Assembly (NCBI GenBank): GCA_903907745.1
Contig: CAIVPF010000100.1
Location: 1 to 61,374 of the forward strand
Source of the DNA: an uncultured Cytophagaceae bacterium
Lineage (GTDB): Bacteria > Bacteroidota > Bacteroidia > Cytophagales > Spirosomataceae
Length of the DNA: 61,374 nucleotides
Reading direction: 5' to 3'
Part shown: positions 27,975 to 38,096 of the stretch, in pieces
Layout: every line of letters begins with the position of its first letter
Numbering within the stretch: position 1 is the first letter of the stretch
Position numbers and translations under genes: made by a program
The notes under the pieces: generated by a model
The model's database searches: none
What the model saw: the letters and a program-made list of their open reading frames with translations, nothing else
Told to the model about the DNA's origin: nothing

Positions 27975-28874
27975 TTAATAAAACGTATAACCTACCTTGG
28001 AACTCAAAAAGCTTTTACTGATTTCACCACATTCTTTTGGAGTCCGACTTTTATCAGGCACCGAATCTAATTCAACAATAGCCCAACCACTAAATTTAAT
28101 CTTTTCCATATTCTTAAACACCTCCTCCAAATTCACTTTTCCTTGGCCTAATTCCACAAATTTATAGGATTTAGGATTTGATTCCTGCCCTTTAATCGGC
28201 GCCTCCACATCTTTGATGTGAAAAGAATGAATCACATCCTTATATTTCAAAACGGCCTCCGCTGGATTGCCTCCGCCTTGGAAATAATGCGCCACATCTA
28301 ATAACAAGCGCGCATAAGCCGGATTCATGTTTTTGACCAAGATATCTACCTCTTCTGGCGTCTCTCCAAATTGGCTCATATGATTATGATAGGTCGTCTG
28401 AATACCAATTTCTTTCGTTCTTTTTCCAATTTCATTCATTACTTCCGCCAAGCGAACCAATTGCGCCTCCGTAGGTAATTCACCTTTTTTACGAAGACTA
28501 TTCGTCAATTGTATCGTCGTGCCGCCCAATGCCTTAACGAATTTGGCATGGTTCACATGCTGTTCGATCGTAGCCGCCTCTTTCGCCGGATCAATCTCCA
28601 CATTTCCACTAGAAAACATAACCAAATTTAACTTGGCTGCATCTATTTTTTCTTTTAAAACAGCCGGATTATCCTTGTACACAGGATAACAATTAGCACG
28701 TAATTGAATTCCCTTAAAGCCCAAATTCGCAATATCTTGAATAGCCTGTTCGTCATTACCATTCCAGGTAATGGCCGAATAACCCATTTTATATCGCTTT
28801 GAGGCAGAAAAAGGTAAGGTGGCCGCGAGGGCCAACAAAGAGGATTGTTGGATAAATGATCGTCTAGTTGTCAT
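27975..28874 (-). CDS. Exported sugar phosphate isomerase/epimerase-like protein
   Basis: A 299-residue protein beginning TTRRSFIQQSSLLALAA, a twin-arginine-type signal, followed by a xylose-isomerase-like TIM barrel: GFKGIQLRANCYPVY, GIQTTYHNHMSQFGE, LDVAHYFQGGGNPAEA, HSFHIKDVE and AIVELDSVPDKS (metal ligands His, Glu and Asp). Exported members act on sugars outside the cytoplasm, often with Gfo/Idh oxidoreductases and DUF1080 hydrolases. Its substrate is unknown. It lies between the GDPD-like and the MFS genes on the same strand, with short gaps (5 and 13 bases). Confidence 0.85.
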   Translation of the reverse strand: MTTRRSFIQQSSLLALAATLPFSASKRYKMGYSAITWNGNDEQAIQDIANLGFKGIQLRANCYPVYKDNPAVLKEKIDAAKLNLVMFSSGNVEIDPAKEAATIEQHVNHAKFVKALGGTTIQLTNSLRKKGELPTEAQLVRLAEVMNEIGKRTKEIGIQTTYHNHMSQFGETPEEVDILVKNMNPAYARLLLDVAHYFQGGGNPAEAVLKYKDVIHSFHIKDVEAPIKGQESNPKSYKFVELGQGKVNLEEVFKNMEKIKFSGWAIVELDSVPDKSRTPKECGEISKSFLSSKVGYTFY

Positions 28875-28887
28875 AGGTTTTTTTTAT

Positions 28888-29634
28888 TTATTTCGCCGCT
28901 AATTTCAAAAAATCAGCTAATTCACTCAAATTGTCCGTACCAATGTAATCCACACCCAAATCCCATAAAGCCTGATAAGCCATCAAGGTATTTGGCGTAG
29001 CCCAAAGGCGTAATTTCCGTCCCGATCCATGTACGCGTTCTACATAAGCTTTCAACTTATCTTTCATCGCCTGGGGCATCGGCACTTGTCCACTCCACAT
29101 GCCAAATTTATACATGGATTCACTTTCTAAGACCACATAATTCCCTAATCCCGCCGGATAGGTCTCCGTAGACCGACCATCAAAGGTAATCCAGCTCGGG
29201 AAGTTGATATAGTCTTTAATCGCCGGGCGATTCCCCGAAATCACAATCCGCAAGCCCGATTTCACAAATAAATCCTTATGCGGCGAGAGCGCTTGAATCA
29301 ATAAAGGCAGCGTCGAATCCGCATTCGTCTTAAAATCAATCAAAAACTGATGGAAATTTCCTTGTTTTTTTGCTTTTAAGACAGCCACAATCGGGTCGAC
29401 GTACAAGGACTTCAAGGTTCGATCCGCTTTTAAATCTCCAATTTCATGGCCGACTAACAATTCCCCTTTCACCGCATATACATCCGCCTCGATCGAACCA
29501 AAACCTAATTTATAAGCCTCAAAAAAGGGTTTCGCATGCTCATAATCATTGTGCGCATGCGCCTTGCTTACATTTTCTTGCGCGATGGCGGGTAAACATA
29601 CACACCAACAGGCAAGAATAAATAGATTTTTCAT
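28888..29634 (-). CDS. GDPD/PI-PLC-like phosphodiesterase family protein (AIM6-like)
   Basis: A 248-residue exported protein: signal peptide (residues 1-18), then the start KAHAHNDYEHAKPFF with the conserved HAHNDY motif, FGSIEADVYAVKGELLVGHE (catalytic Glu-x-Asp), LIDFKTNAD and a TIM-barrel end with YIGTDNLSEL. This variant is the AIM6-type group of the GDPD/phosphatidylinositol phospholipase superfamily, found in many Bacteroidota; its substrate is not established. It heads a probable three-gene minus-strand operon with the isomerase-like and MFS genes. Confidence 0.78.
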   Translation of the reverse strand: MKNLFILACWCVCLPAIAQENVSKAHAHNDYEHAKPFFEAYKLGFGSIEADVYAVKGELLVGHEIGDLKADRTLKSLYVDPIVAVLKAKKQGNFHQFLIDFKTNADSTLPLLIQALSPHKDLFVKSGLRIVISGNRPAIKDYINFPSWITFDGRSTETYPAGLGNYVVLESESMYKFGMWSGQVPMPQAMKDKLKAYVERVHGSGRKLRLWATPNTLMAYQALWDLGVDYIGTDNLSELADFLKLAAK

Positions 29635-29678
29635 AGGTTTTTTTAATGGTTCAATGAGTAAAGTTCCTTCCAGTCAGG

Positions 29679-32600
29679 TTATCGTTTCAAATAATCGCCC
29701 GATGAAATGTAGGTTTGCGCATCCACGGGACGGTTATACACATAGGCATAACTTGCAAATGACTCGCCTTTCATATCCACGCTCACTTGCTTACGCACAA
29801 AAAGACTCTTGGCTTCATCCGTAGGGTCATATTCTTCATATTCGTCTAAAACGTTCAACAATTTAATGGTATTTGACAACAAATACAATTCACCCACCAC
29901 CACGTCTGAACTTGATTCAGAAGCCACAATGCCAGGATAATCCGCTACTTGATACATTTTGCCTTGGTAGGTCGCCATCCCGATATAATCTGAATTTCGG
30001 GCGATTAAGCGATGTAAATCATTGCCACAATCCCGACGCAAGGTCCCATACACAAATAAATATTCTGCCACATCCGGCTCAGGTAATTTAGCCTCCTCTA
30101 AGGTCAATACCAAATCTTCCTGCTCCACCACCGTTCCCTCATTCAATACCACATTCCCCACAATTCCCTCAAATGGCGCCGACACAATCGATTCCATTTT
30201 CATTGCCTCAATCACATATAAAGGCGCATTTTTCTTTACCTCATCCCCTGGCTTTACCAATATCCGACTTAATCGGCCTTGTAATGGCGCTCCTATGTCT
30301 CCTTTGCCATTTGCCTTCGCATGTTGCGCACGCTCCACTTTGATATTTCTATCCAAAATTTTAATCCGACGAGCCTGTCCATTCAAATCAAAGGTCACAT
30401 TCCGCAAGCCTGATTCATCCGGATCCGACATATACAAGAACTTCACAATAATCGTCTTGCCCGGATCGATCGTAATCATGATTTCCTCATCCTGCTTCAA
30501 GCCATAGAAAAATGCCGGCGTAGGCAAGGCCGATAATTCACCAAACAGCGTCGCATTTTTGTAGAAATCTTCGTAGACCTTCGGATACATTTTATAAGAC
30601 AAATAGTCGAAGAATCCATCTAGGTTATCCGGGAATTTCGTTTGAAATTCTTTGTAATCGGCATCGAAATCGATTGGCACCAAATGATCATTCGGGCGAC
30701 CTTCTATCGCATGTTCACCTTTTAAAATAATCTCTTGTAATTGTTTCGGAAATCCTTGATAGGGCTGGCCTAAACCTCCTTTGAAGAAATCCTTCACCGA
30801 TTCAGGGAACGAAAGCGTGCTTCCTTTGGCATACACATCCTCCGCGCTTAAGGAATTCGCCGTCATGAAAATGGCCATATCGCCGACTACCTTCGAAGAA
30901 GGGGTTACTTTGACAATATCCCCAAACAACTTATTCGCCTCCGCATAATTATCTTTCAATAATTCAAATTTATCCCCCACGCCTAACGCAATCGCCTGGC
31001 CACGTAAATTCGTATATTGTCCACCCGGAATCTCATTGTTATATACTTCTGCCGTACCTGCCTTTAATTCTGATTCAAAAGGCGCATACATGATACGAAC
31101 CGCTTCCCAATAATTCGAATATTCATTCAATAAATCTAAATCCAAATCACTGGCATTCGGCTGACCTTGCATCATCGCGACTAAGCTATTCAGGTTGGGT
31201 TGGGACGTTAAGCCCGACATCGCCCCTAATGCACCATCCACAATATCCACCCCCGCCTCAATCGCCTTCAAATAAGTCGCCGATTGTACCGAAGCCGTAT
31301 CATGCGTGTGCAAATGGATTGGAATAGAAACTGCTTGCTTTAATTCGGTGACTAATTTTGCCGCTTGGAAGGGGCGCAAAAGCCCGGCCATATCTTTTAT
31401 GCAGAGCATATGGGCACCGACATCTTCCAGTTGACGCGCCATGTCCACATAATACTGCATGTTATACTTCTCATTCGTAAACACATCGCCCGTATAACAA
31501 ATCGAAGCCTCTGCAATCCCCGGTGTACGTTCCCGAACGGCTTTGATGGACACTTTCATGGCGTCAATCCAATTGAGCGAATCAAAAATCCGGAACACAT
31601 CAATCCCCGCTTCGGAAGATTTCTCTACAAATTTCTCGATCAAATTATCCGGATAAGCTGAATATCCTACGGCATTCGAACCGCGGAATAACATTTGCAA
31701 AAGCATATTCGGCATAGCCTCTCTAAATTCCTGCAAGCGCTTCCAAGGAGATTCTTGCAAAAAGCGCATCGCGACGTCGAAGGTCGCGCCACCCCAAACT
31801 TCCATGGAGAATAAATTCGGGAAGGATTTCGCGAAGCCGCTGGCGACGGCCAACATATCCTGTGTCCGCACCCGTGTCGCCAATAAAGACTGATGTCCAT
31901 CGCGGAACGTCGTATCTGTGAAATAAATTTGCTTCGAATCCCGAATATGTTGGGCAAATTTCTCCGCGCCTAATTCGGTTAATAATTGCTTATTCCCTTT
32001 CGGATATTCCTTGGCGGGATCCACAAATGGGATAATGGGCGTGCGGAAAGCTAGCGTAGGTTTTACTTTCACGTCCGGATTGCCGTTGACAATCACCTCT
32101 CCTAAATAGCGAAGCGCTTTGGTGGAACGATCCCGCGTCTGCACAAATTTGAATAATTCTGGATGCGTATCAATGAATTGCACCGTGCATTGTCCATTTT
32201 GGAAAATCGGATGCGTAATCACGTTCCTCAAAAAGGGAATATTCGTTTTCACCCCCCGAATACGAAATTCTGTCAAAGCCCGGTTTAAGCGCTCAGATGC
32301 CCCGATTAAGGTCCGGCCTTTGGCACTTACTTTTACGAGCATCGAATCAAAATAAGGCGAAATTTTCACCCCAGGATAGGATGAACCTTCGTCCAAGCGA
32401 ATACCAAAACCTGCGGCATTTCGATAGGCGATGATCGTTCCAAAATCGGGCTTAAAGCCATTCGCTGGATCTTCGGTCGTAATCCGACACTGAATCGCAA
32501 AACCCTTTAACGGGATTTCAGCCTGACTTAAAATGTAAATACCCGGATCGGATAATTTATAATTTTGGGCAATCAAAATCTGCGTTCGCACGATATCGAT

Positions 32601-33539
32601 TCCTGTCACTTCTTCCGTAATGGTATGTTCCACCTGAATCCGTGGATTTACCTCGATGAAATAAATATTTTCGTCCCGGTCGACCAAAAACTCCACCGTT
32701 CCCGCATTGTAATAATTTACTGCTTTCCCGATCGCTAGGGCGTAGCCGTATAATTTTTGTTTCGTCTCTTCCTTTAAACCAAAGGAAGGAGCGATTTCGA
32801 CAACCTTTTGAAAACGTCTTTGCACAGAACAATCCCGTTCGTAGAGATGGACTAAATTTCCGTGTTGGTCACCGAGCAATTGCACCTCAATGTGTTTCGG
32901 CTCATCGATAAATTTTTCGATGAAAATCGTTTCATCACCAAAGGCATTTTTCGCCTCATTCCGCGCCTCTTGATACGCTTTTTCTAAATCTTCTTCCTTA
33001 CGTACCACCCGCATGCCTCGACCTCCCCCACCGGCTGCCGCTTTCACCATGACAGGAAACGTAATCCGGCGTGCTTCCGACAAAGCCAATTCATATACAC
33101 TTAAATCACCTTTGGAATCTTGAATCATGGGCACATTGGCCTTAAGCGCGGCCACTTTGGCAGCTACTTTATCGCCCAAGGCACTCATGGCTTCGGGAGA
33201 TGGACCTACGAAGACGATGCCTTCTTCTCGGCACCGACGAGCCAAATTGACATTTTCAGATAAAAATCCATAGCCCGGATGAATCGCATCGATTTTCTTT
33301 GATTTACATAAAGAAATCAAACCCTCAATATCCAAATAAGGCTTCAATGGTTCCGCATCCTTGCCTATCTGGTAGGCCTCATCTGCCTTATACCGGTGTA
33401 AGGAATATCGATCCTCAAAGGTGTAAACAGCTACGGTTCGGATTCCTAATTCTGAAGCCGCCCGCATGATACGAATGGCGATCTCCCCTCGATTGGCGAT
33501 GAGAAGACTCGAGATTTTCTTAACGTATGACTTTGGCAT
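29679..33539 (-). CDS. Pyruvate carboxylase fused to a gamma-glutamylcyclotransferase-like domain
   Basis: A 1286-residue multidomain enzyme that carboxylates pyruvate to oxaloacetate. The biotin-carboxylase domain starts SSLLIANRGEIAIRI and has the glycine-rich AAAGGGGRGMR loop; the carboxyltransferase starts at FTDTTFRDGHQSLLATR; the biotinyl site is Lys1114 in VIEAMKMES. Unusually, a further domain (about 1160-1284) follows a 12-residue linker in frame: YLFVYGTLRRD, LYLLSNTIKLLNVLDEYEEY (Glu1235/1236 near the expected catalytic position) and VRKQVSV, a gamma-glutamylcyclotransferase/AIG2-like fold. The start at 33539 is chosen over 33566, which overlaps promoter-like sequence. Confidence 0.93.
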   Translation of the reverse strand: MPKSYVKKISSLLIANRGEIAIRIMRAASELGIRTVAVYTFEDRYSLHRYKADEAYQIGKDAEPLKPYLDIEGLISLCKSKKIDAIHPGYGFLSENVNLARRCREEGIVFVGPSPEAMSALGDKVAAKVAALKANVPMIQDSKGDLSVYELALSEARRITFPVMVKAAAGGGGRGMRVVRKEEDLEKAYQEARNEAKNAFGDETIFIEKFIDEPKHIEVQLLGDQHGNLVHLYERDCSVQRRFQKVVEIAPSFGLKEETKQKLYGYALAIGKAVNYYNAGTVEFLVDRDENIYFIEVNPRIQVEHTITEEVTGIDIVRTQILIAQNYKLSDPGIYILSQAEIPLKGFAIQCRITTEDPANGFKPDFGTIIAYRNAAGFGIRLDEGSSYPGVKISPYFDSMLVKVSAKGRTLIGASERLNRALTEFRIRGVKTNIPFLRNVITHPIFQNGQCTVQFIDTHPELFKFVQTRDRSTKALRYLGEVIVNGNPDVKVKPTLAFRTPIIPFVDPAKEYPKGNKQLLTELGAEKFAQHIRDSKQIYFTDTTFRDGHQSLLATRVRTQDMLAVASGFAKSFPNLFSMEVWGGATFDVAMRFLQESPWKRLQEFREAMPNMLLQMLFRGSNAVGYSAYPDNLIEKFVEKSSEAGIDVFRIFDSLNWIDAMKVSIKAVRERTPGIAEASICYTGDVFTNEKYNMQYYVDMARQLEDVGAHMLCIKDMAGLLRPFQAAKLVTELKQAVSIPIHLHTHDTASVQSATYLKAIEAGVDIVDGALGAMSGLTSQPNLNSLVAMMQGQPNASDLDLDLLNEYSNYWEAVRIMYAPFESELKAGTAEVYNNEIPGGQYTNLRGQAIALGVGDKFELLKDNYAEANKLFGDIVKVTPSSKVVGDMAIFMTANSLSAEDVYAKGSTLSFPESVKDFFKGGLGQPYQGFPKQLQEIILKGEHAIEGRPNDHLVPIDFDADYKEFQTKFPDNLDGFFDYLSYKMYPKVYEDFYKNATLFGELSALPTPAFFYGLKQDEEIMITIDPGKTIIVKFLYMSDPDESGLRNVTFDLNGQARRIKILDRNIKVERAQHAKANGKGDIGAPLQGRLSRILVKPGDEVKKNAPLYVIEAMKMESIVSAPFEGIVGNVVLNEGTVVEQEDLVLTLEEAKLPEPDVAEYLFVYGTLRRDCGNDLHRLIARNSDYIGMATYQGKMYQVADYPGIVASESSSDVVVGELYLLSNTIKLLNVLDEYEEYDPTDEAKSLFVRKQVSVDMKGESFASYAYVYNRPVDAQTYISSGDYLKR

Positions 33540-33721
33540 TATACTATATTTAGTGCATCTTAACAAAAATGATAAATATATTGGGAAAATAATAACCTGA
33601 AATAGATTAATTTAAGGAAACTTGAAAAGTTACAATTTAACTTGGGTTCATTACAAAAATAATTCCGCATGCTTGTCTTGAAATTTAGTAACTTGCGAAC
33701 CCAAATACCTTTCTTTTATTC

Positions 33722-34732
33722 ATGAGCGCAACGAAACCATTGATTGGGATTACCTTAGGAGATTATAATGGCATCGGTCCGGAAGTTATTTTAAAGGCCT
33801 TAAGTAATTCCCGTTTATTAAATTGGTGTACACCCGTGGTGTATGGTTCGCAAAAGGTATTGAATTTTTATAAAAAGGACTTGGACATCAAAGATTGGTC
33901 CTTGAAGACGATTACGGATCTCCAACAAATCACAGAGTTTAATCAATCCTATCTGGTTTCCTGCTGGGATGACACTAACACAATCGTAGAACCCGGAAAA
34001 GAAACCCAGGAAGCTGGAAAAGCGGCATTTGCTTGCTTGGACCGTAGTGCGCAGGATTTGGATAAGGGATTGCTTTCGGCGCTGGTTACGGCACCGATCA
34101 ACAAGCATAACATTCAATCCGAAGAATTTTCATTTCCTGGCCATACCGAATATTTAACCGAACGATTTGAGGCGAAAGATTCCCTGATGATGCTTGTGTC
34201 GGAAGACATTCGCATGGGAGTGGCGACGGGCCATGTACCTTTATTGGAAGTAGCGAGTAAGCTTAATAAAGAACTCCTCCGTTCCAAAATAGATCTGTTT
34301 TTACAGAGTTTAAAGGAGGATTTCCTGATCGATAAACCCAAATTAGCCGTGTTAGGATTAAATCCCCATGCCGGTGATGGGGGATTATTAGGGCAGGAAG
34401 AAGTAGACATCATTCAACCCGTGGTGGATGAATATCGGGCCAAAGGAAAATTGGTTTTCGGGCCCTATCCCGCCGATGGATTTTTCGGAAAAGCACAATT
34501 CAAGGAATTTGACGGGGTTTTGGGTATGTATCATGACCAAGGTTTGATTCCTTTTAAATACATCGCCTTTGAAACAGGGGTGAATTTCACAGCTGGATTG
34601 CCGATCATTCGCACGTCTCCAGACCATGGTACAGCCTATGACATCGCAGGCAAAAACCAAGCGGATCCAAGTTCCTTTTTACATGCCTTTTTCTTGGCGA
34701 TCGATTTAGTAAAAAATAGAATGAACGCCTAA
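33722..34732 (+). CDS. 4-hydroxythreonine-4-phosphate dehydrogenase
   Basis: A 336-residue NAD-dependent enzyme in de novo pyridoxal phosphate synthesis. It starts IGITLGDYNGIGPEV, carries the metal-binding SFPGHTEYLTERF histidine, LNPHAGDGG, YHDQGLIPFK and the C-terminal RTSPDHGTAYDIAGK, all typical of PdxA. Its stop overlaps the ATG of the next gene by 1 base. It heads a plus-strand run with a 2-hydroxyacid dehydrogenase and mutS2, across a divergent 182-base gap from pyruvate carboxylase. Confidence 0.95.
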   Translation: MSATKPLIGITLGDYNGIGPEVILKALSNSRLLNWCTPVVYGSQKVLNFYKKDLDIKDWSLKTITDLQQITEFNQSYLVSCWDDTNTIVEPGKETQEAGKAAFACLDRSAQDLDKGLLSALVTAPINKHNIQSEEFSFPGHTEYLTERFEAKDSLMMLVSEDIRMGVATGHVPLLEVASKLNKELLRSKIDLFLQSLKEDFLIDKPKLAVLGLNPHAGDGGLLGQEEVDIIQPVVDEYRAKGKLVFGPYPADGFFGKAQFKEFDGVLGMYHDQGLIPFKYIAFETGVNFTAGLPIIRTSPDHGTAYDIAGKNQADPSSFLHAFFLAIDLVKNRMNA

Positions 34733-35661
34733 TGACCGCAGAGAAAGTACTCATCGTAGACGAGGTGCATACCTCCCTGGCTGAAGGACTGCGTGACCTA
34801 GGATATGAGGTAGATGAACGCTACGACCTAAGCGCCGCGGAGATTCCATGGCTATTACCTAGCTATCAAGGACTGATTATTCGAAGCAAAACGCCTTTGA
34901 CAGCGGAGCTCTTATCGCAGGCACCGGGTTTAGGTTTTATCGCTCGGGCCGGAGCGGGTTTAGATTTAATCGATTTAGAATATTGTGCATCTAAAAACAT
35001 AGCCGTTTTTTCTGCGAATGAAGGAAACAAAGATGCGGTGGCTGAACATGTGATGGGTCAATTATTGATATTAGCTCATAAACTAAACAAAGCTGACCAA
35101 GAGGTTCGAGAGGGGATTTGGCGAAGGGAAGCGAATCGAGGTTGGGAAATCCAAGGAAAAACCGTGGGGATTATTGGCTATGGAAATATGGGTCGGGCTC
35201 TTGCACAAAGGCTTCGGGGTTTTGATGTTCGAATTTTAGCCTATGACAAATACCGTCCGGCAGATGAATTTCAAGCCAGTTTACAAGATATTTTTGATCA
35301 AGCGGACATCGTGACTTTGCATGTTCCGCTGACGGAGGAAACAAATGGCATGGTGAATGCAGCCTTTATAGCCAGTTTCCATAAGCCCATTGTTCTCCTG
35401 AACAGTTCCCGTGGACCGATTAGTCCTTTGGCGCCTTTGGTCGATGGAATGAAATCTGGTCAAGTAAAAGGATTGGCGCTGGATGTATTGCCGAATGAAA
35501 AAATGTCTACGTGGACTTCGGAAGAAAAAGCCCTTTTTGATACGCTAAAATCATATCCGGCAACTGTTTTTAGTCCGCATGTAGCAGGCTGGACCACAGA
35601 GAGTTATGTCAAAATAAATCTAGTTTTATTGGAAAAAATCAAAGCCCATTTTAAGCGATGA
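34732..35661 (+). CDS. NAD-dependent 2-hydroxyacid dehydrogenase (phosphoglycerate dehydrogenase-like)
   Basis: A 309-residue D-2-hydroxyacid dehydrogenase. The Rossmann loop KTVGIIGYGNMGRALAQ, the catalytic Arg in LLNSSRG, LALDVLP (Glu) and His in FSPHVAGWT are all present. It could be 3-phosphoglycerate dehydrogenase (serine pathway) or, given its place after pdxA, an erythronate-4-phosphate-type dehydrogenase; without phylogeny I cannot choose. It overlaps pdxA by 1 base and mutS2 by 4 bases. Confidence 0.87.
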   Translation: MTAEKVLIVDEVHTSLAEGLRDLGYEVDERYDLSAAEIPWLLPSYQGLIIRSKTPLTAELLSQAPGLGFIARAGAGLDLIDLEYCASKNIAVFSANEGNKDAVAEHVMGQLLILAHKLNKADQEVREGIWRREANRGWEIQGKTVGIIGYGNMGRALAQRLRGFDVRILAYDKYRPADEFQASLQDIFDQADIVTLHVPLTEETNGMVNAAFIASFHKPIVLLNSSRGPISPLAPLVDGMKSGQVKGLALDVLPNEKMSTWTSEEKALFDTLKSYPATVFSPHVAGWTTESYVKINLVLLEKIKAHFKR

Positions 35662-38096
35662 ATTACCCGATCAACATCGCAGAAAAATTAGGATTCCATC
35701 AAATTCAGGAACAAATTAAATCCCTGTGTTTGAGCAGGATGGGTGCGGAATATGCGGACAAAATGAAGTTTTCGAACCGCTTTGCATTGGTCCAACAATG
35801 GGCTAATCAAGTCGCCGAAATGCAAGCTTTATTAGCCGAACATGGGGGCGAATGGCCACAGCAAGATTATTACGATTTACGAGAATGGTTTGCGCCTTTG
35901 AGCTTAGAAGGACATTATTTATCGGCGGATCAATGGCGCGATTGGCAACGAGGCCTCGATATTTTATACCAATGTGTTCGTTTTTTCCATACCATCGACG
36001 TAGCCTTATATCCTGAAATCCATAAGATTACCCAAGCCTTTAAGGAAAAGGGCGAATCGGATGAGCGGGGCGATTTTCGGCAGATTATTCCGGTACTACA
36101 GGATTTGGATCGGATATTCGATGTCAATGGACAGATTAAGGAAAGTGCTTCCCCGGCGCTGGGTGATTTACGTAGGAAACGCTTTAAGGAGGAACAAAAT
36201 CTGAGAAAAACCTTGGATAGTTTATTGAATCAAGCCTATAAAGAAGGATGGGTGAGCAAGGATTTTTCACTGACGTTACGGAATGGACGAATGGTGATTC
36301 CATTGGCGGCCGAGCACAAACGAAAAATCAAGGGTTTTGTCCAAGATGAGTCTGATACGGGGAAAACGGTATTTTTAGAACCGGCGGATGCTTTGGTGGC
36401 GAATAATGAAATCAAATCCTTGGAGTCGGCGGAAAAAAGGGAGATAATCCAGATTTTGAGTCGTTTGTCGGACCGGCTACGTCCCATGGTTCCGATGCTC
36501 AGTTCCTGGTTTCAATGGTTAGGACTGATCGATTTCATCCGATCGAAGGCCATGTGGGCGATAGAAAATAAAGCCGTTTTGCCAAAGATGGTGGAACAGC
36601 CCTTATTAGATTGGAAAGATGCTCGACATCCGATATTGGAACAATCCTTGGCCAAAATAGGAAAAAAAATAAAGCCATTAACGATTCGTTTGGCGGAAGA
36701 AAAACGCATCATGGTCGTTTCTGGACCGAATGCGGGAGGAAAATCGGTCACCTTGACTACGATTGGTTTATTGCAATATCTTTTTCAATCGGGTTGTTTA
36801 ATTCCGGTGGGTGAAGGCTCGTCGATCGGGATGTTCGATCAGATTTTCTTGGACATGGGCGATGAGCAAAATCTAGAAAATGAATTGAGTACCTATAGCT
36901 CGCATTTGAGCAATATGAATTATTTCTTGGGCCATGTGAATCCCAAAACGCTGATTTTGGTGGATGAATTTGGTACGGGTACGGAGCCGAGTTTAGGGGG
37001 TGCGATCGCTGAATCGATCTTAGAGCGGCTGGCGGAGAAAGGGAGTTATGGTGCGATTAATACGCACTTTGGTAATTTGAAGAGTTTGGCTGATCGTCAG
37101 AAAGGACTATTTAATGCCGCTATGCGCTATGATACGGCACATTTAGAACCCCAGTTCATCTTGGACATGGGGAAACCGGGGAGTTCGTTTGCGTTTGAGA
37201 TTGCCCAGAAAATCGGCTTACCGGAAAAAATCATTGCGAATGCGCGGAAGAAATTGGGGACGAAGCAGGTGGATTTCGATAAGATGTTGATGGAAACGGA
37301 AACGGAAAAACAGATTTGGGAATCCAAAAATGCGAGTTTGGGGATATTAAACCGGCAGGCGGAGGAAATTAAAGAGCAATATGCTCGATTAAAATCGCAT
37401 TTGGAGGAAGAGCAAAAACGAATGTTGAATCAGGCAAAGGCGGAAGCGAAAAACTTGATTGTGCAAGCGAATCAGAAAATTGAGCAAACCATTCGCGAAA
37501 TAAAGGAAAAGTCGGCCGCGAAAGAGGCGACGCAAGAGGCGCGTCAAGATTTACAAAAATTCACGGAAAAGGCATTAAAGATCGCGCCCGAGAAGGTTCA
37601 AAAAGCACCTGAACAAGCGAAAAATTTACATGGCCCGATCGAAGTGGGGCATTGGGTAGCGATCGAGAATGGACATTCGGAACCGACCATAGGCCAAGTC
37701 CTGGAATTCAAAGGAAAAGATGCCGTGGTGGCTTTGGGGGGAATTCGGACCACGGTGAAAATGAATCGATTGTTACGCGTCGGGGCACCGAAAAAGGAAA
37801 AATCAAGTCCGATGGCGATGCAGGGTATTGACCTAAATGACCGCATGGCGACTTTCACCTTAACATTGGATGTCCGAGGAAAAAGAGGCGAAGAGGTCTT
37901 TGTGTTATTGGATCAATTTTTAAATGATGCGTTGCTTTTGGGTGTTCCGGAGATACGCATTTTACATGGAAAAGGCGATGGGATTTTGCGTAATTTGGTC
38001 AAAGAACAATTAAAACGCTACAACCAAATCAAAAGCGCACAGGACGAACATGCTGATCGGGGTGGCGCTGGGATTACAATTGTATTATTTAAATGA
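35658..38096 (+). CDS. Endonuclease MutS2
   Basis: An 812-residue ABC-type ATPase of the MutS2 family, acting in recombination suppression or ribosome rescue. Walker A is SGPNAGGKSVTLTTIG, Walker B is LILVDEFGTGTEPSLGG, and a long charged coiled-coil (about 545-650) follows; the C-terminal Smr nuclease-like domain has LDVRGKRGEEV and ILHGKGDGILRNLV. There is no N-terminal mismatch-binding domain, as expected. It overlaps both neighbours by 4 bases and so belongs to the pdxA operon. Confidence 0.93.
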   Translation: MNYPINIAEKLGFHQIQEQIKSLCLSRMGAEYADKMKFSNRFALVQQWANQVAEMQALLAEHGGEWPQQDYYDLREWFAPLSLEGHYLSADQWRDWQRGLDILYQCVRFFHTIDVALYPEIHKITQAFKEKGESDERGDFRQIIPVLQDLDRIFDVNGQIKESASPALGDLRRKRFKEEQNLRKTLDSLLNQAYKEGWVSKDFSLTLRNGRMVIPLAAEHKRKIKGFVQDESDTGKTVFLEPADALVANNEIKSLESAEKREIIQILSRLSDRLRPMVPMLSSWFQWLGLIDFIRSKAMWAIENKAVLPKMVEQPLLDWKDARHPILEQSLAKIGKKIKPLTIRLAEEKRIMVVSGPNAGGKSVTLTTIGLLQYLFQSGCLIPVGEGSSIGMFDQIFLDMGDEQNLENELSTYSSHLSNMNYFLGHVNPKTLILVDEFGTGTEPSLGGAIAESILERLAEKGSYGAINTHFGNLKSLADRQKGLFNAAMRYDTAHLEPQFILDMGKPGSSFAFEIAQKIGLPEKIIANARKKLGTKQVDFDKMLMETETEKQIWESKNASLGILNRQAEEIKEQYARLKSHLEEEQKRMLNQAKAEAKNLIVQANQKIEQTIREIKEKSAAKEATQEARQDLQKFTEKALKIAPEKVQKAPEQAKNLHGPIEVGHWVAIENGHSEPTIGQVLEFKGKDAVVALGGIRTTVKMNRLLRVGAPKKEKSSPMAMQGIDLNDRMATFTLTLDVRGKRGEEVFVLLDQFLNDALLLGVPEIRILHGKGDGILRNLVKEQLKRYNQIKSAQDEHADRGGAGITIVLFK

